A DNA stretch of 64,000 bases. Source: Limoniibacter endophyticus. Lineage in GTDB: Bacteria; Pseudomonadota; Alphaproteobacteria; Rhizobiales; Rhizobiaceae. Made by a program: the position numbers and the translations under genes. This document shows positions 17,025-26,499 of this stretch, in pieces; the first letter of the stretch is position 1, and each line of letters starts with the position of its first letter. Under the pieces are notes generated by a model that saw only the letters and a list, made by a program, of their open reading frames with translations, did not search any database and was not told the origin of the DNA. Location of the stretch: assembly GCF_014652835.1 (NCBI RefSeq), contig NZ_BMZO01000005.1:239535-303534 (forward strand), written 5' to 3'.

Positions 17025-17987
17025 ATGATGGCACAAATCGTTGCAGCAGATGCAGGATTGGAAAAGGCAGCGGATTGCCTTGAGTCCGGTCAACTTGTCG
17101 CCATGCCGACGGAAACCGTCTACGGGCTTGCGGGTGATGCCACCAATGGCGTTGCGGTGGCGAAGATTTTCGAGACCAAGGGCCGCCCGCAGTTCAATCC
17201 GCTTATCGCACATGTTTCGTCGATCGAGATGGCAAAGCAATATGCGCACTTCGATCCGCTATCCCTGAAACTGGCGGATGCGTTTTGGCCCGGTCCGCTT
17301 ACGCTGGTGCTTGATCTGGCGGGCGGCTCGGCCATTCATCCTCTGGTGACCGCCGGTCTCGAGACGGTGGCCATCCGCATGCCGTCCGGTTTCGGGCGGG
17401 CGCTGGTGGAAAAGCTTGGTCGTCCGATCGCTGCTCCAAGCGCTAATTCTTCAGGCAAGATCTCCCCAACGACAGCCCGGGCCGTCAATGAAGATCTCGG
17501 TGCAAGATTGCCGCTGATCATCGATGCCGGTGCCACGCCGGTGGGTGTGGAATCCACCATCGTCAAGGTTGAGAACGGTGTTCCTGTGCTGCTGCGGCCC
17601 GGCGGGCTCGCCGCGGAAGAAATCGAACGCGTGGCGGGCATCCCGCTTATGCGCCGTGGTGGCTCGGCCGTCGAGGCACCAGGTATGATGAAATCCCATT
17701 ATGCACCGAATGCTGCGTTGCGCTTGAACGCTGCCGAGGTGGGGGAGGACGAGGCGCTGCTGGCGTTCGGGACAGAAATCGTTGTGGGAAGCGACCGCGC
17801 GCTTGCAGTCCGGAATCTATCCGAAAGTGGCGATCTGGCCCAAGCAGCCGCCAATCTCTTCAGCTATATGCGCGAACTTGACGCAAGTGGCGCTTCTATG
17901 ATCGCCGTTACACCTGTGCCGATGCACGGGCTCGGTGAAGCGATTAATGACAGGTTGGCGCGTGCTGCTGCGCCACGCAATGAATAG
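17025..17987 (+). CDS. L-threonylcarbamoyladenylate synthase (Sua5/YrdC type)
   Basis: The enzyme makes threonylcarbamoyl-AMP for t6A37 modification of ANN-reading tRNAs. The YrdC domain begins with LVAMPTETVYGLAGDATN and includes KGRPQFNPLIAHV and the PSANSSGKISPT block. About 120 further residues form a Sua5-type C-terminal domain, so this is the long form (about 320 residues) rather than the short TsaC. Two adjacent ATG codons (17025, 17028) are possible starts; a TTG at 16998 is less likely. The FAD-oxidase gene follows after 21 bases. Confidence 0.93.
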   Translation: MMAQIVAADAGLEKAADCLESGQLVAMPTETVYGLAGDATNGVAVAKIFETKGRPQFNPLIAHVSSIEMAKQYAHFDPLSLKLADAFWPGPLTLVLDLAGGSAIHPLVTAGLETVAIRMPSGFGRALVEKLGRPIAAPSANSSGKISPTTARAVNEDLGARLPLIIDAGATPVGVESTIVKVENGVPVLLRPGGLAAEEIERVAGIPLMRRGGSAVEAPGMMKSHYAPNAALRLNAAEVGEDEALLAFGTEIVVGSDRALAVRNLSESGDLAQAAANLFSYMRELDASGASMIAVTPVPMHGLGEAINDRLARAAAPRNE

Positions 17988-18008
17988 ATAAAAACGAGGG
18001 GGGAATAC

Positions 18009-19418
18009 ATGGATGGGAATCTCAAGGAGCGTTTCCGCGCCATCGTCGGGGACGCTTATCTGATTGATGCCCCTGCCGATATGGTCTCTTATGCCACCGA
18101 ACCGAGAGGGCTTTTCGGCGGTTCTCCGTCGCTGGTCCTGCGCCCCGGGACGGTAGAGGAAGTCAGCCGCATTCTCGCCCTTGCCAACGAAACGAGGACA
18201 CCGATCGTGCCGCAGGGCGGCAATACTGGCTTGGTCGGCGGACAGATGGCGAGCAGCGACGGCAGTCAGGTTGTTCTGTCGCTCGCCCGGCTCAATCGTA
18301 TCCGCGAGATTGACGGAGCAGGCAGAACGATGACCGTGGATGCCGGCGTTCTGCTCCAGAATATTCAGCAGTCGGCGGATGATGCAGGGCTTCTTTTCCC
18401 GCTCTCTCTGGCTTCCGAAGGATCATGTCAGATCGGTGGGAATCTTTCCGTCAATGCTGGGGGCACGGCGGTACTGGCTTATGGCAATGCGCGCGAACTA
18501 TGCCTGGGTCTCGAAGTGGTGCTGCCGGATGGCACGGTACTGGATGATCTGCGCAAGCTGAAGAAAGACAATACCGGCTATGATCTGAAAAACCTCTTCA
18601 TCGGGGCGGAAGGTACGCTCGGCATCATCACAGGCGCAGTGCTCAAGCTTGTTCCGAAGCCAAAAGGTAAAGGTGCGGCCTGGGTGGGGGTGAATAGCCC
18701 TCAGGCGGCGCTTGCTCTCTTCAATCTGGCTGAGCAACGTGCAGGCTCGGCGCTCACAGGTTTCGAGCTCATGGCTGACGTGGCTTTCTCCTTCGCGATC
18801 CGCCACCTTGAAGGCGCACGCGCGCCGCTGGAAGGTGAGCATGCATGGCATGTGCTGATGCAAATCTCGTCGGGTCGTTCGCAGGATGATGCCGATCAGC
18901 TGATGCAGGAAATTCTTGAGGAGGCATTTGAAAGCGGCGTTGTCGAAGATGCAGCGATTGCGGCGAGCCTAGCGCAGGCGAAGGAGTTCTGGCGTTTGCG
19001 CGAGGAGCTCTCGGATGTGCAAAAGCGCGAAGGCGGGTCGATCAAGCATGATATTTCCGTGCCCGTTTCAAAAATCCCGGCTTTCATTGAGCAAGGCGCT
19101 GCCGCCGTTCAAAGCGTCTGCCCCGATGCGCGATTGGCTGCTTTCGGGCACATGGGGGATGGCAACTTACACTTTAACGTTTCGCAGCCGGTCGGATCAG
19201 ATACGAAGGGGTTTCTTGCGCTCTATCGCCAGATGAATGACGCTGTCCACAGGGTGGTTCGCAGCTTCAACGGTTCGATTTCCGCCGAGCATGGTATTGG
19301 TCAAATGAAGCGCGAGGAGCTGGCCGCGACCGCGCCGGCTCCCGCAATTGCCCTGATGCGCGCCATCAAGGACGCCGTGGATCCCAATGGAATCATGAAT
19401 CCTGGCAAGGTAATTTGA
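18009..19418 (+). CDS. FAD-linked oxidase, D-2-hydroxyacid (D-2-hydroxyglutarate) dehydrogenase type
   Basis: The 469-residue product has an N-terminal FAD-binding type 4 domain with the flavin loop PQGGNTGLVGGQ at about 75-86 and a C-terminal FAD-oxidase domain with FGHMGDGNLHFNV and SAEHGIGQMKRE. This arrangement is shared by D-lactate, glycolate (GlcD) and D-2-hydroxyglutarate dehydrogenases; its length and the SAEHGIG box favour the last, but the substrate is inferred. It follows the Sua5-type gene by 21 bases and probably shares its transcript. Confidence 0.85.
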   Translation: MDGNLKERFRAIVGDAYLIDAPADMVSYATEPRGLFGGSPSLVLRPGTVEEVSRILALANETRTPIVPQGGNTGLVGGQMASSDGSQVVLSLARLNRIREIDGAGRTMTVDAGVLLQNIQQSADDAGLLFPLSLASEGSCQIGGNLSVNAGGTAVLAYGNARELCLGLEVVLPDGTVLDDLRKLKKDNTGYDLKNLFIGAEGTLGIITGAVLKLVPKPKGKGAAWVGVNSPQAALALFNLAEQRAGSALTGFELMADVAFSFAIRHLEGARAPLEGEHAWHVLMQISSGRSQDDADQLMQEILEEAFESGVVEDAAIAASLAQAKEFWRLREELSDVQKREGGSIKHDISVPVSKIPAFIEQGAAAVQSVCPDARLAAFGHMGDGNLHFNVSQPVGSDTKGFLALYRQMNDAVHRVVRSFNGSISAEHGIGQMKREELAATAPAPAIALMRAIKDAVDPNGIMNPGKVI

Positions 19419-19428
19419 TCGAGTTCAA

Positions 19429-19476
19429 GGTTAGCAAAAACTTGCTGAATCTCTCTCCAGCAAACCTTTGCTAACC
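19429..19476. other. Nested inverted repeat after the FAD-oxidase gene
   Basis: A 48-base near-palindrome has an outer perfect 10-bp stem (19429-19438 with 19467-19476), a three-by-three internal loop and an inner perfect 6-bp stem (TTGCTG 19442-19447 with CAGCAA 19458-19463). A T6 run appears only 16 bases later, at 19493-19498. It may act as a weak terminator, an mRNA 3'-end stabiliser or a protein-binding palindrome. Confidence 0.55.
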
Positions 19477-19700
19477 AATGGAAAAGTCAGTCTTTTTTAA
19501 CCGAGCTTTTTAAGCCGTCTGGAATACAGCCTCCTCTAAATTCCCTCACATGCCGAGATCGGAAAACCGATCCGAAAGTCTTCAAAACGAAGGCAAAACA
19601 GGGATGTCGAGGCAGAAGATGAATCATCATCTCAAAGTCCTCGAAACATTGAACGGACGTGTGGCGCAAACCACCGTCCCGTGCAGGGAAGGCGACAGAG

Positions 19701-20267
19701 ATGACGATGGGTTTGAAACCGGTTTGGGCTGAAGGCAATCTGCGACTGGATCCGTGGGAACTGCCTCAGGCCACAAGCTATTCGCTGCGGGGCGAAGCCG
19801 GGGACGTGACCTTTACGGTTGATCATCGTGGGGCGCGTATTCGTCGCCTGCTCGATCGCAGCCGCCTGCCGGTTACGATCATGCTGCCGTTCCACGCCTT
19901 CCAGGGCGTCGCTGCGCGCGCCATCGAGGATGAGAACGGCTTCGTAACCGTGACGTTGGAACTATTGCATGAAGACGCGTCACTTTGCGTGCCGCTGCTT
20001 ATTGCAAACGATCTGGGTGATGTTGCTGGCGACTGGCGCGCCTGGTCTGACATGCTGAAACTGCCGATGCTCCTGATCGAGTCAGACGGCATTGCTCGTT
20101 CGCTCGAAGAGACCATGCAGATGGAAATAAGCCTGCATCCCGGCTATGAGCGGCGCAAGCGTCGTCACTCGGCGGAAAAGCGCCCCCGTTTCCTGGCACG
20201 CCGCAAAACCGGCTCATTGGGGCTTCGCGTTGTGGTGGAAGGGCGAGAGATCATCGCAAGACGATGA
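19701..20267 (+). CDS. DUF6101-like conserved protein
   Basis: From the ATG at 19701 the product has 188 residues. It looks cytoplasmic, with mixed alpha/beta content, no signal peptide and a very basic C-terminus (YERRKRRHSAEKRPRFLARRKT). It resembles the DUF6101 proteins of Rhizobiales, whose function is not known. GGAAGG lies eight bases ahead of the chosen start; the frame is open to 19659. The gene converges on ubiA with only 15 bases between them. Confidence 0.65.
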   Translation: MTMGLKPVWAEGNLRLDPWELPQATSYSLRGEAGDVTFTVDHRGARIRRLLDRSRLPVTIMLPFHAFQGVAARAIEDENGFVTVTLELLHEDASLCVPLLIANDLGDVAGDWRAWSDMLKLPMLLIESDGIARSLEETMQMEISLHPGYERRKRRHSAEKRPRFLARRKTGSLGLRVVVEGREIIARR

Positions 20268-20282
20268 TCCGACTCCTCAATT

Positions 20283-21269
20283 TCAACCGAGCAGCGGCTT
20301 GATCCAGGCCCACAGGCCGCTGCCGACAATGCCCAGGAAGATCATCCAGCCAACCGTCTTGTTCGATTTGAAAAGGGCGAGGCACTGCGTCGGATTGTCG
20401 ATGTCGAGGACGGTGATCTGGCGTGCCATGTGGATACCGGCGGCAACCACCCCGGCCAGTGCTGGCATGGGGGCTTGTGCGGCGGCGATCGCATAGGCAA
20501 ACAGGATCAACGCGCCGCCATAAAGTCCGGAAAGCCAAAGCTTCGTGTGTTTTCCCATAAAGAGCGCAGTCGAGCCGATGCCGACCAGTGCATCGTCTTC
20601 CTTGTCCTGGTGCGCATAGATTGTGTCGTAGCCGATCGTCCAGAGGATCGCGCCGATGTAAAGCAGGACAGCAGGCCCGTCGATATCGCCGAAGGCCGCA
20701 GCCCAACCCATTAGTGCGCCCCAAGAAAAGGCAAAACCCAGCACCAGTTGGGGCCAGTTCGTGAATCGCTTCATGAAGGGATAAAGCGCGACGACGCCGA
20801 GCGAAGCCAAGCCAAGCAGGATCGCGAAACTGTTGAATTGCAACAGCACCACCAGTCCGACCAAGGATTGTGCGACCAGAAAAGCCCAGGCCTGTTTCTT
20901 CGTAACGCGGCCGGATGGCAGAGGACGCGAACGGGTACGCTCTACCTGCTCGTCGATCCTGATGTCGACAATGTCATTATAGGTGCAGCCGGCGCCGCGC
21001 ATGGCGATCGCGCCGATCAGGAAAAGCACGATGTGATACGGACTGGGCAGTAGCGAAAGGAGGGTGTCGCCCTCGCGAGCATAGGCCACCGCCGCGAGCG
21101 CCGCAGACCACCAGCAGGGCCAGAGCAGGAGCCACCATCCTATAGGACGGTCCCAACGGGCAAGCTGCGCGAACCCCCAGGCCGGGCGCGGCAAAATCTT
21201 GTAGACCCAATGGCCGCTGGGAGCATCTGCAACCCGGCCCTGAACATTGCGTGACTGAATCGTATCCAT
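20283..21269 (-). CDS. ubiA: 4-hydroxybenzoate polyprenyltransferase
   Basis: This membrane enzyme joins the polyprenyl tail to 4-hydroxybenzoate in ubiquinone synthesis. Both Asp-rich motifs are present: NDIVDIRID and YDTIYAHQDKEDD, each in a loop between membrane helices; about eight helices can be counted in 328 residues. I start at the ATG at 21269; the frame continues upstream to 21326 without family similarity. It is divergent from purD across 145 bases. The polyprenyl synthase at 9836 makes its second substrate. Confidence 0.94.
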   Translation of the reverse strand: MDTIQSRNVQGRVADAPSGHWVYKILPRPAWGFAQLARWDRPIGWWLLLWPCWWSAALAAVAYAREGDTLLSLLPSPYHIVLFLIGAIAMRGAGCTYNDIVDIRIDEQVERTRSRPLPSGRVTKKQAWAFLVAQSLVGLVVLLQFNSFAILLGLASLGVVALYPFMKRFTNWPQLVLGFAFSWGALMGWAAAFGDIDGPAVLLYIGAILWTIGYDTIYAHQDKEDDALVGIGSTALFMGKHTKLWLSGLYGGALILFAYAIAAAQAPMPALAGVVAAGIHMARQITVLDIDNPTQCLALFKSNKTVGWMIFLGIVGSGLWAWIKPLLG

Positions 21270-21414
21270 GGCAATGCAGTGGCAAGGTTCGAGCCTTGCG
21301 TCAAGAATTCTGCGCAAATGCCACATGAACTTGAACGCAACACCTCAGATGACTTGACCGCCGCGTCGATCACCCATACCGAAGCGGCAAGAATTTCAAT
21401 GGGAGTTTGGCTTG

Positions 21415-22689
21415 ATGAACCTGTTGCTGATCGGCTCCGGTGGCCGGGAACACGCGCTGGCCTGGAAGATTGCTGCCTCGCCGCTCGTCTCCAAGCTCTA
21501 CGTCGCTCCCGGCAATCCGGGCATCGCCGAGGAAGCCGAATGTGTCGCTCTCGATGTCGCCGATCACCAGGCCGTTTTGACTTTCTGCAGAGAGCATGAG
21601 GTCGACCTCGTTGTGGTGGGGCCGGAAGCACCGCTGGTTGCAGGTATTGCCGACATTCTGGAAGCCGCTGGGGTCAAGGTATTCGGACCGAGCAAGGCGG
21701 CGGCGCAGCTTGAGGGCTCAAAGGGCTTCACCAAGGACCTCTGCGCCCGTTTCCATATCCCGACAGGTGCCTATAAGCGTTTTAGCGATGCAACTGCCGC
21801 CCGCGAATATGTGCAGGCGCAAGGTGCGCCGATTGTCGTCAAGGCTGACGGCCTTGCGGCTGGGAAGGGCGTGACCGTTGCGATGACCATTGAAGAAGCA
21901 ATCGCGGCCGTCGATGATTGTTTCGAGGGTGCCTTTGGTTCCGCTGGTGCCGAAGTCGTAGTCGAAGAGTTTCTGACGGGCGAGGAAGCGAGCTTCTTTT
22001 GTCTGTGCGATGGCAAGACAGCGCTGCCTTTCGGGACCGCCCAGGATCATAAGCGCGTAGGCGATGGCGACACGGGGCCGAACACCGGGGGCATGGGTGC
22101 CTATTCGCCCGCTCCCGTCATGGATCAGACTGTGCTCGACCGAACCATGCGCGAAATCGTGGAACCCACAATGCGCGGCATGGCCGAGATGGGCCACCCC
22201 TTCAAGGGTGTGCTTTTCGTCGGCCTGATGATCGATAATGGTGCGCCGAAGCTTATCGAATTCAATACGCGTTTTGGCGATCCTGAATGCCAGGTACTGA
22301 TGACGCGTCTGAAGGATGATCTCGTTGTCTTGATACAGGCAGCCGTGGATGGTCAGCTTGCCAATGTGTCGGTGCGCTGGAGCGAGGAACCGGCCCTGAC
22401 GGTGGTGATGGCGGCGGAGGGCTATCCGGCCAACCCGAGGAAGGGATCTGTCATCTCCGCCATAGACAAGGCTGACGCGCTCGAAGACGTCAAGGTCTTC
22501 CATGCGGGCACGGCGCTGAAGGAGGGTTCTCTGATAGCCAACGGCGGTCGCGTGTTAACGGTGACAGCGACGGGCAAGACAGTGAAGCAGGCCCAGACGC
22601 GCGCCTATGAAGCTGTAAAAGCAATCGATTGGCCGGAAGGATTCTATCGCTCGGATATCGGTTGGCGAGCGGTTGCGCGCGAAGGCTGA
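21415..22689 (+). CDS. purD: Phosphoribosylamine-glycine ligase
   Basis: PurD (GARS) makes glycinamide ribonucleotide from phosphoribosylamine, glycine and ATP, the second step of purine synthesis. The 424-residue product starts [18 protein letters not shown], the family's N-terminal domain, and contains the ATP-grasp segments [13 protein letters not shown] and [12 protein letters not shown], then [17 protein letters not shown] lies nine bases before the ATG at 21415. A terminator follows. It is a single-gene unit here. Confidence 0.96.
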   Translation: MNLLLIGSGGREHALAWKIAASPLVSKLYVAPGNPGIAEEAECVALDVADHQAVLTFCREHEVDLVVVGPEAPLVAGIADILEAAGVKVFGPSKAAAQLEGSKGFTKDLCARFHIPTGAYKRFSDATAAREYVQAQGAPIVVKADGLAAGKGVTVAMTIEEAIAAVDDCFEGAFGSAGAEVVVEEFLTGEEASFFCLCDGKTALPFGTAQDHKRVGDGDTGPNTGGMGAYSPAPVMDQTVLDRTMREIVEPTMRGMAEMGHPFKGVLFVGLMIDNGAPKLIEFNTRFGDPECQVLMTRLKDDLVVLIQAAVDGQLANVSVRWSEEPALTVVMAAEGYPANPRKGSVISAIDKADALEDVKVFHAGTALKEGSLIANGGRVLTVTATGKTVKQAQTRAYEAVKAIDWPEGFYRSDIGWRAVAREG

Positions 22690-22696
22690 AGGAACA

Positions 22697-22727
22697 AGAA
22701 CCCCGCGAGACGATCTTGCGGGGTTCT
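22697..22727. terminator. Bidirectional terminator between purD and a TadG-like gene
   Basis: A perfect 10-bp stem (22697-22706 with 22718-22727) lies eight bases after the purD stop and ten bases before the stop of the convergent gene. The T-run is weak on both sides, so termination efficiency is uncertain. Confidence 0.65.
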
Positions 22728-22737
22728 GTCCAACGGG

Positions 22738-23760
22738 TCATTTCACGAGATAGATTCTGCTGATCTTGTCGCCAGCTGTCCTGGTCGGACATTCCATGAT
22801 GATGGTGATGTCATTGAAGTCGTCGTCATTACCGTCTTCCCAGCCGAAGTAACGGAACTCACCGACTGGACATGCGCCGTCTTCTCTGACTGGAAAACGG
22901 TTCTTTCCTTCAGGAATGACGCCGCCCTGTGACTTCGGCTTGCATTGTTGTTCCGTTCGGCAGCGAATGGTCTCGGGATTGAAGCGATCGCCGCGGCGAT
23001 CAAAGGCTCCGTCGGCCTTATGAATAAAATCGTCGCCAGGGCCATATGCAGTGCCGGAAAAGTCGCTGGCAGGCGGCGGCGGGTTTTTCTTGTACTTCCC
23101 ATCCATCTGTTCGCGCTTGAAGCTCAGATTGCCGTCTTCGCCGCAATCGGGAACCGCGACCGGGTATGCGGTCGGCGGTTCGGCATTGTCGCTCACCGGC
23201 GTCAACTGATCCCGACCCTTGTTATAGTCGTAACCGGGGAGACTCGGATCGCTCGTGTCGATATCGTCCGGATAATAGCAATAGAAATAGATGCGATTGT
23301 AATGATCTGCTTCAGGGTCGACAAAGGAATATTTGGGAGGCTTGAATTCCGTGTTCGCATACTCAACGCGTGCACGTGAATAGATACCGATGTCGGTCTG
23401 CGGCGAAATGCCTGGGACGATGCGCATGAGCGTCCCTTCCACTTTGCCATTAACAAAGACCTCAACGTCGGTTGTTCCGTCCCAATTTGCGCGAAGCTCC
23501 AAGGAAGGATCGAGCGTATCGGGGCCGAGTTCGGCGAGAATAGTGTTGCGTGCAAATTCGACTGGTTCCGCAAGGCTTGCGCTTTTTCCTCGCTTGGCGA
23601 TTGCAATAGCTGCAGCATCTGCCTGGTCCTGAAGCGAAGTCCTTACGTTTTGAATGCGAGATAAATCAACCGCATATCCGGTCATTCCCATTAATGGAAT
23701 AAGAAGAAAAACGGTTGCAACAAGGAAATTCCCTTTTTCGTCCCTGATAAAATTTTTCAT
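22738..23760 (-). CDS. TadE/TadG-like exported protein with DUF4114-like C-terminus
   Basis: The 340-residue product opens like TadG proteins of Flp/Tad pilus systems: a short cytoplasmic Asp/Glu-Lys-Gly stretch (RDEKGNF), a single membrane helix at about 13-31, then VDLSRIQNVRTSLQDQADAAAIA, a pilin-like helix. The rest is extracytoplasmic, with several Cys and acidic loops. Residues 304-324 (YFGWEDGNDDDFNDITIIM) resemble the Ca-binding signature of DUF4114. No other tad genes are nearby. The flanking DNA, especially 23761-23880, is clearly AT-richer than the rest of the window. Confidence 0.7.
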   Translation of the reverse strand: MKNFIRDEKGNFLVATVFLLIPLMGMTGYAVDLSRIQNVRTSLQDQADAAAIAIAKRGKSASLAEPVEFARNTILAELGPDTLDPSLELRANWDGTTDVEVFVNGKVEGTLMRIVPGISPQTDIGIYSRARVEYANTEFKPPKYSFVDPEADHYNRIYFYCYYPDDIDTSDPSLPGYDYNKGRDQLTPVSDNAEPPTAYPVAVPDCGEDGNLSFKREQMDGKYKKNPPPPASDFSGTAYGPGDDFIHKADGAFDRRGDRFNPETIRCRTEQQCKPKSQGGVIPEGKNRFPVREDGACPVGEFRYFGWEDGNDDDFNDITIIMECPTRTAGDKISRIYLVK

Positions 23761-23957
23761 AATAAAATACCTGTTCTGAATTGCGTAAATACATATTGAG
23801 TAGATGTTTTTTTATTGTTTATAACACTTTAGTATTTTGAATAAATTTTGGTAGATCTTAAATTCTGCTGCTGCGGGAGGCTTCAGGGGAGACTTGCCAC
23901 TCAGCGGGAAACTTGTATGTTTGACCTTTACGTCAAAGGCGCTGGAGGAGTCTGCCC

Positions 23958-25736
23958 ATGTATCGTGCCCCGGTCGATGAGATCGCGTTTGCCTTGCGTC
24001 ATCACGCAGGTTTGTCTCAAGTTCTGGGGGACGGCGTTTTTTCGCATCTCGACGACGATGTTCTGGATGCAATTATGGGCGAGGCGGGACGCTTTGCGTC
24101 CGAGGAAATCGCTCCGCTCAATCTCTCTGGTGATCGGGAAGGCGCCAAGCTCGCGAACGGTGCCATAACGACACCAAAGGGATGGAAAGAGGCTTATGCG
24201 CATTGGCGCGAAGGCGGCTGGAACGGGCTTTCCGCTCCGGAAGCCTATGGCGGGCAGGATCTGCCGCTCGTCGTCAATATGGCAGCCTTTGAGATGTGGG
24301 CGAGTGCATCAGTCGCGTTCGCGCTTGGACCGACGCTGACAATGGGCGGGATTGAAGCCCTTGCCGCACATGGCTCCCCGGAGTTGCAGAAGCGCTATCT
24401 GGAAAAGCTCGTCAGCGGCGAGTGGATGGCCACGATGAACCTGACCGAACCCCAGGCCGGTTCCGATCTTTCGACGGTGCGTACCAAGGCAGTGCCGGAG
24501 GGAGACGGGACCTACCGTCTTTCGGGTCAGAAAATCTTCATCACCTTTGGCGAACACGATTTCACCGATAATATCGTGCATCTCGTTCTGGCGCGTTTGC
24601 CGGACGCGCCAGAAGGCACGCGCGGTATTTCACTCTTCCTCGTTCCAAAGTTCCTCGTCAATGAAGACGGTACGCTTGGCAAACGCAACGACGTGATCTG
24701 CTCTGGTGTGGAACACAAGATGGGCATTCATGGCTCTCCCACCTGCACTATGGTCTATGGTGATGGCGGCGCGCATTCGGAAGTCGGCACGGGCGCCATC
24801 GGCTGGCTGGTCGGCGAAGAAAATCGCGGGCTGAATTGTATGTTCACGATGATGAACAATGCGCGTGTGGCAATTGGCGCGCATGGCGTCGGTCTGTGTG
24901 AAGCCGCGACGCAAAAGGCGCTGGAGTATGCGAGGGAACGGCGTCAGGGCAAAGCGAAAGCCGTTGCTTCCGAGGGCGCGGTGGCCATCTTGCATCACGC
25001 CGATATTCAGCGTGAACTCCTGACCATGAAAGCTCTGACCGCAGCCTCGCGCGCCCTCGTCTATTCCTGTGCGCTGGCTATTGATCTCGCGCACGCGAAT
25101 GAGGACACGGAGAAGAAGAAATATTGGCAGGAGCGCGCTAATCTCCTTACACCGCTCGCCAAGGCATTCTCGTCCGACAATGCTGTCGAGGTGACGGGAC
25201 GCGGTGTGCAGGTGCACGGCGGCATGGGTTTCATCGAGGAAACGGGCGCGGCCGTATTTTATCGTGATGCCCGCATAGGTACGATCTACGAAGGTACCAA
25301 TGGCATCCAGGCAATCGACCTCGTAATGCGCAAACTGCCCCAATCCGGCGGACAGCATGTGCTTTCCTATATTGGCGAATTGTCCGAACAGGTGGACGCT
25401 TTCAAAGCCTCGGGAGAAGCGACTGCGGAAGTGGCTGCCCGACTTTCCTGGGGTCTCGATCAGCTGCGCGATGCCACCGTATTCCTCCAGGAGAAATTGC
25501 AGGCCGGGGACGAGCAGCCTTTGATGGCCGCTGCAACGCCATATCTGCGCCTCTTCTCCATCGTGCTCGGTGCCGTGCTTCTGTCGCGTGGCGTGACTCA
25601 CGATCCGGAGGGGCAATCACCGCTCCTGCGCTTTTACGCCGAAAATCTGCTGGCAGAAGCAGCTGGCTTGAAGGATCGTGTCATTCATGGCGCCGCCAGC
25701 CTCGACGAGGCGGCGAAGCTTCTGTGGAAGGATTGA
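23958..25736 (+). CDS. Long-form acyl-CoA dehydrogenase (DmdC-like)
   Basis: This FAD-dependent enzyme would oxidise an acyl-CoA to the 2-enoyl-CoA. The 592-residue length and the extra C-terminal domain of about 120 residues mark the long subfamily that includes DmdC. MNLTEPQAGSDLSTVRTKA and QKIFITFGEHDF form the flavin/substrate core, and YEGTNGIQAIDLV carries the usual catalytic-loop Glu. The substrate chain cannot be read. A crotonase gene follows after four bases, so the pair should perform two successive beta-oxidation steps. Confidence 0.9.
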   Translation: MYRAPVDEIAFALRHHAGLSQVLGDGVFSHLDDDVLDAIMGEAGRFASEEIAPLNLSGDREGAKLANGAITTPKGWKEAYAHWREGGWNGLSAPEAYGGQDLPLVVNMAAFEMWASASVAFALGPTLTMGGIEALAAHGSPELQKRYLEKLVSGEWMATMNLTEPQAGSDLSTVRTKAVPEGDGTYRLSGQKIFITFGEHDFTDNIVHLVLARLPDAPEGTRGISLFLVPKFLVNEDGTLGKRNDVICSGVEHKMGIHGSPTCTMVYGDGGAHSEVGTGAIGWLVGEENRGLNCMFTMMNNARVAIGAHGVGLCEAATQKALEYARERRQGKAKAVASEGAVAILHHADIQRELLTMKALTAASRALVYSCALAIDLAHANEDTEKKKYWQERANLLTPLAKAFSSDNAVEVTGRGVQVHGGMGFIEETGAAVFYRDARIGTIYEGTNGIQAIDLVMRKLPQSGGQHVLSYIGELSEQVDAFKASGEATAEVAARLSWGLDQLRDATVFLQEKLQAGDEQPLMAAATPYLRLFSIVLGAVLLSRGVTHDPEGQSPLLRFYAENLLAEAAGLKDRVIHGAASLDEAAKLLWKD

Positions 25737-25740
25737 TTTC

Positions 25741-26493
25741 ATGAGCGAACACATCCAGATTTCGCGCGATCATTTGGTGCAGGTCATTCGCATAGCGCGT
25801 CCTGAAAAGAAGAACGCACTCACCCGTGACATGTATGCAGCCATGACCAGAGCGCTGATGGAGGGTGATGCGGATGAAGGCGTGCGTACGCATCTTCTGT
25901 TGGGGCAGCCGGGAATGTTTTCTTCCGGCAATGATATAGCCGACTTCATCGCGGTCGCGCAGGAAGGCGCTTTGGGAGGCGAAGTCCTGGCTTTTCTGGA
26001 GGCGCTAGCCGGCGTTAAAAAGCCGCTGGTTTCTGGCGTCGACGGCATTGCAGTCGGTATCGGAACGACCGTTAATCTACATTGCGACCTGACATTTGCC
26101 ACATCGCGCACGGTTTTTCGTACGCCGTTCGTCGAGTTGGGACTTGTGCCGGAAGCGGGTTCGAGTCTGCTTTATCCCGCAGCGATCGGCGGCCAACGTG
26201 CATTTGCTGCTCTCGTCATGGGCGAGCCGTTAAGTGCGCAGGAAGCACAAGCCGCGGGTCTGATCTATCGCATCGTCGGTGAAGAACTGCTGGAGGCGAC
26301 GGCGATGCAAGCGGCCCAGAAGCTCGCGAGCCTTCCTCCCGAGGCCGTGCGTCAATCCAAAGCCCTGCTGAAAGCGCCACGGGAACCGCTGCTCGATCGG
26401 ATTCGTGAGGAAGCGAGCCTTTTCGGCGAGCGTCTGAGCTCGCGCGAGGCGATGGAGGCTTTCCAAGCCTTTATGAGTCGCAAAGCTTCATAA
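25741..26493 (+). CDS. Enoyl-CoA hydratase/isomerase (crotonase) family protein
   Basis: From the ATG at 25741 the product has 250 residues. FSSGNDIADF and GVDGIAVGIGTTVNLHCDLTFA form the two oxyanion segments of the crotonase fold, and FVELGLVPEAGSS contains the position of the second catalytic Glu. It sits four bases after the acyl-CoA dehydrogenase gene in an evident operon and should hydrate or isomerise its product. A longer frame to 25678 overlaps the dehydrogenase gene and is not favoured. It is convergent with glsA. Confidence 0.9.
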   Translation: MSEHIQISRDHLVQVIRIARPEKKNALTRDMYAAMTRALMEGDADEGVRTHLLLGQPGMFSSGNDIADFIAVAQEGALGGEVLAFLEALAGVKKPLVSGVDGIAVGIGTTVNLHCDLTFATSRTVFRTPFVELGLVPEAGSSLLYPAAIGGQRAFAALVMGEPLSAQEAQAAGLIYRIVGEELLEATAMQAAQKLASLPPEAVRQSKALLKAPREPLLDRIREEASLFGERLSSREAMEAFQAFMSRKAS

Positions 26494-26499
26494 GAGATA

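Noticed and set aside
24630-25616. 328-codon frame antisense to the acyl-CoA dehydrogenase
   Set aside because: It is a mirror of a well-conserved gene, with no recognisable motif.
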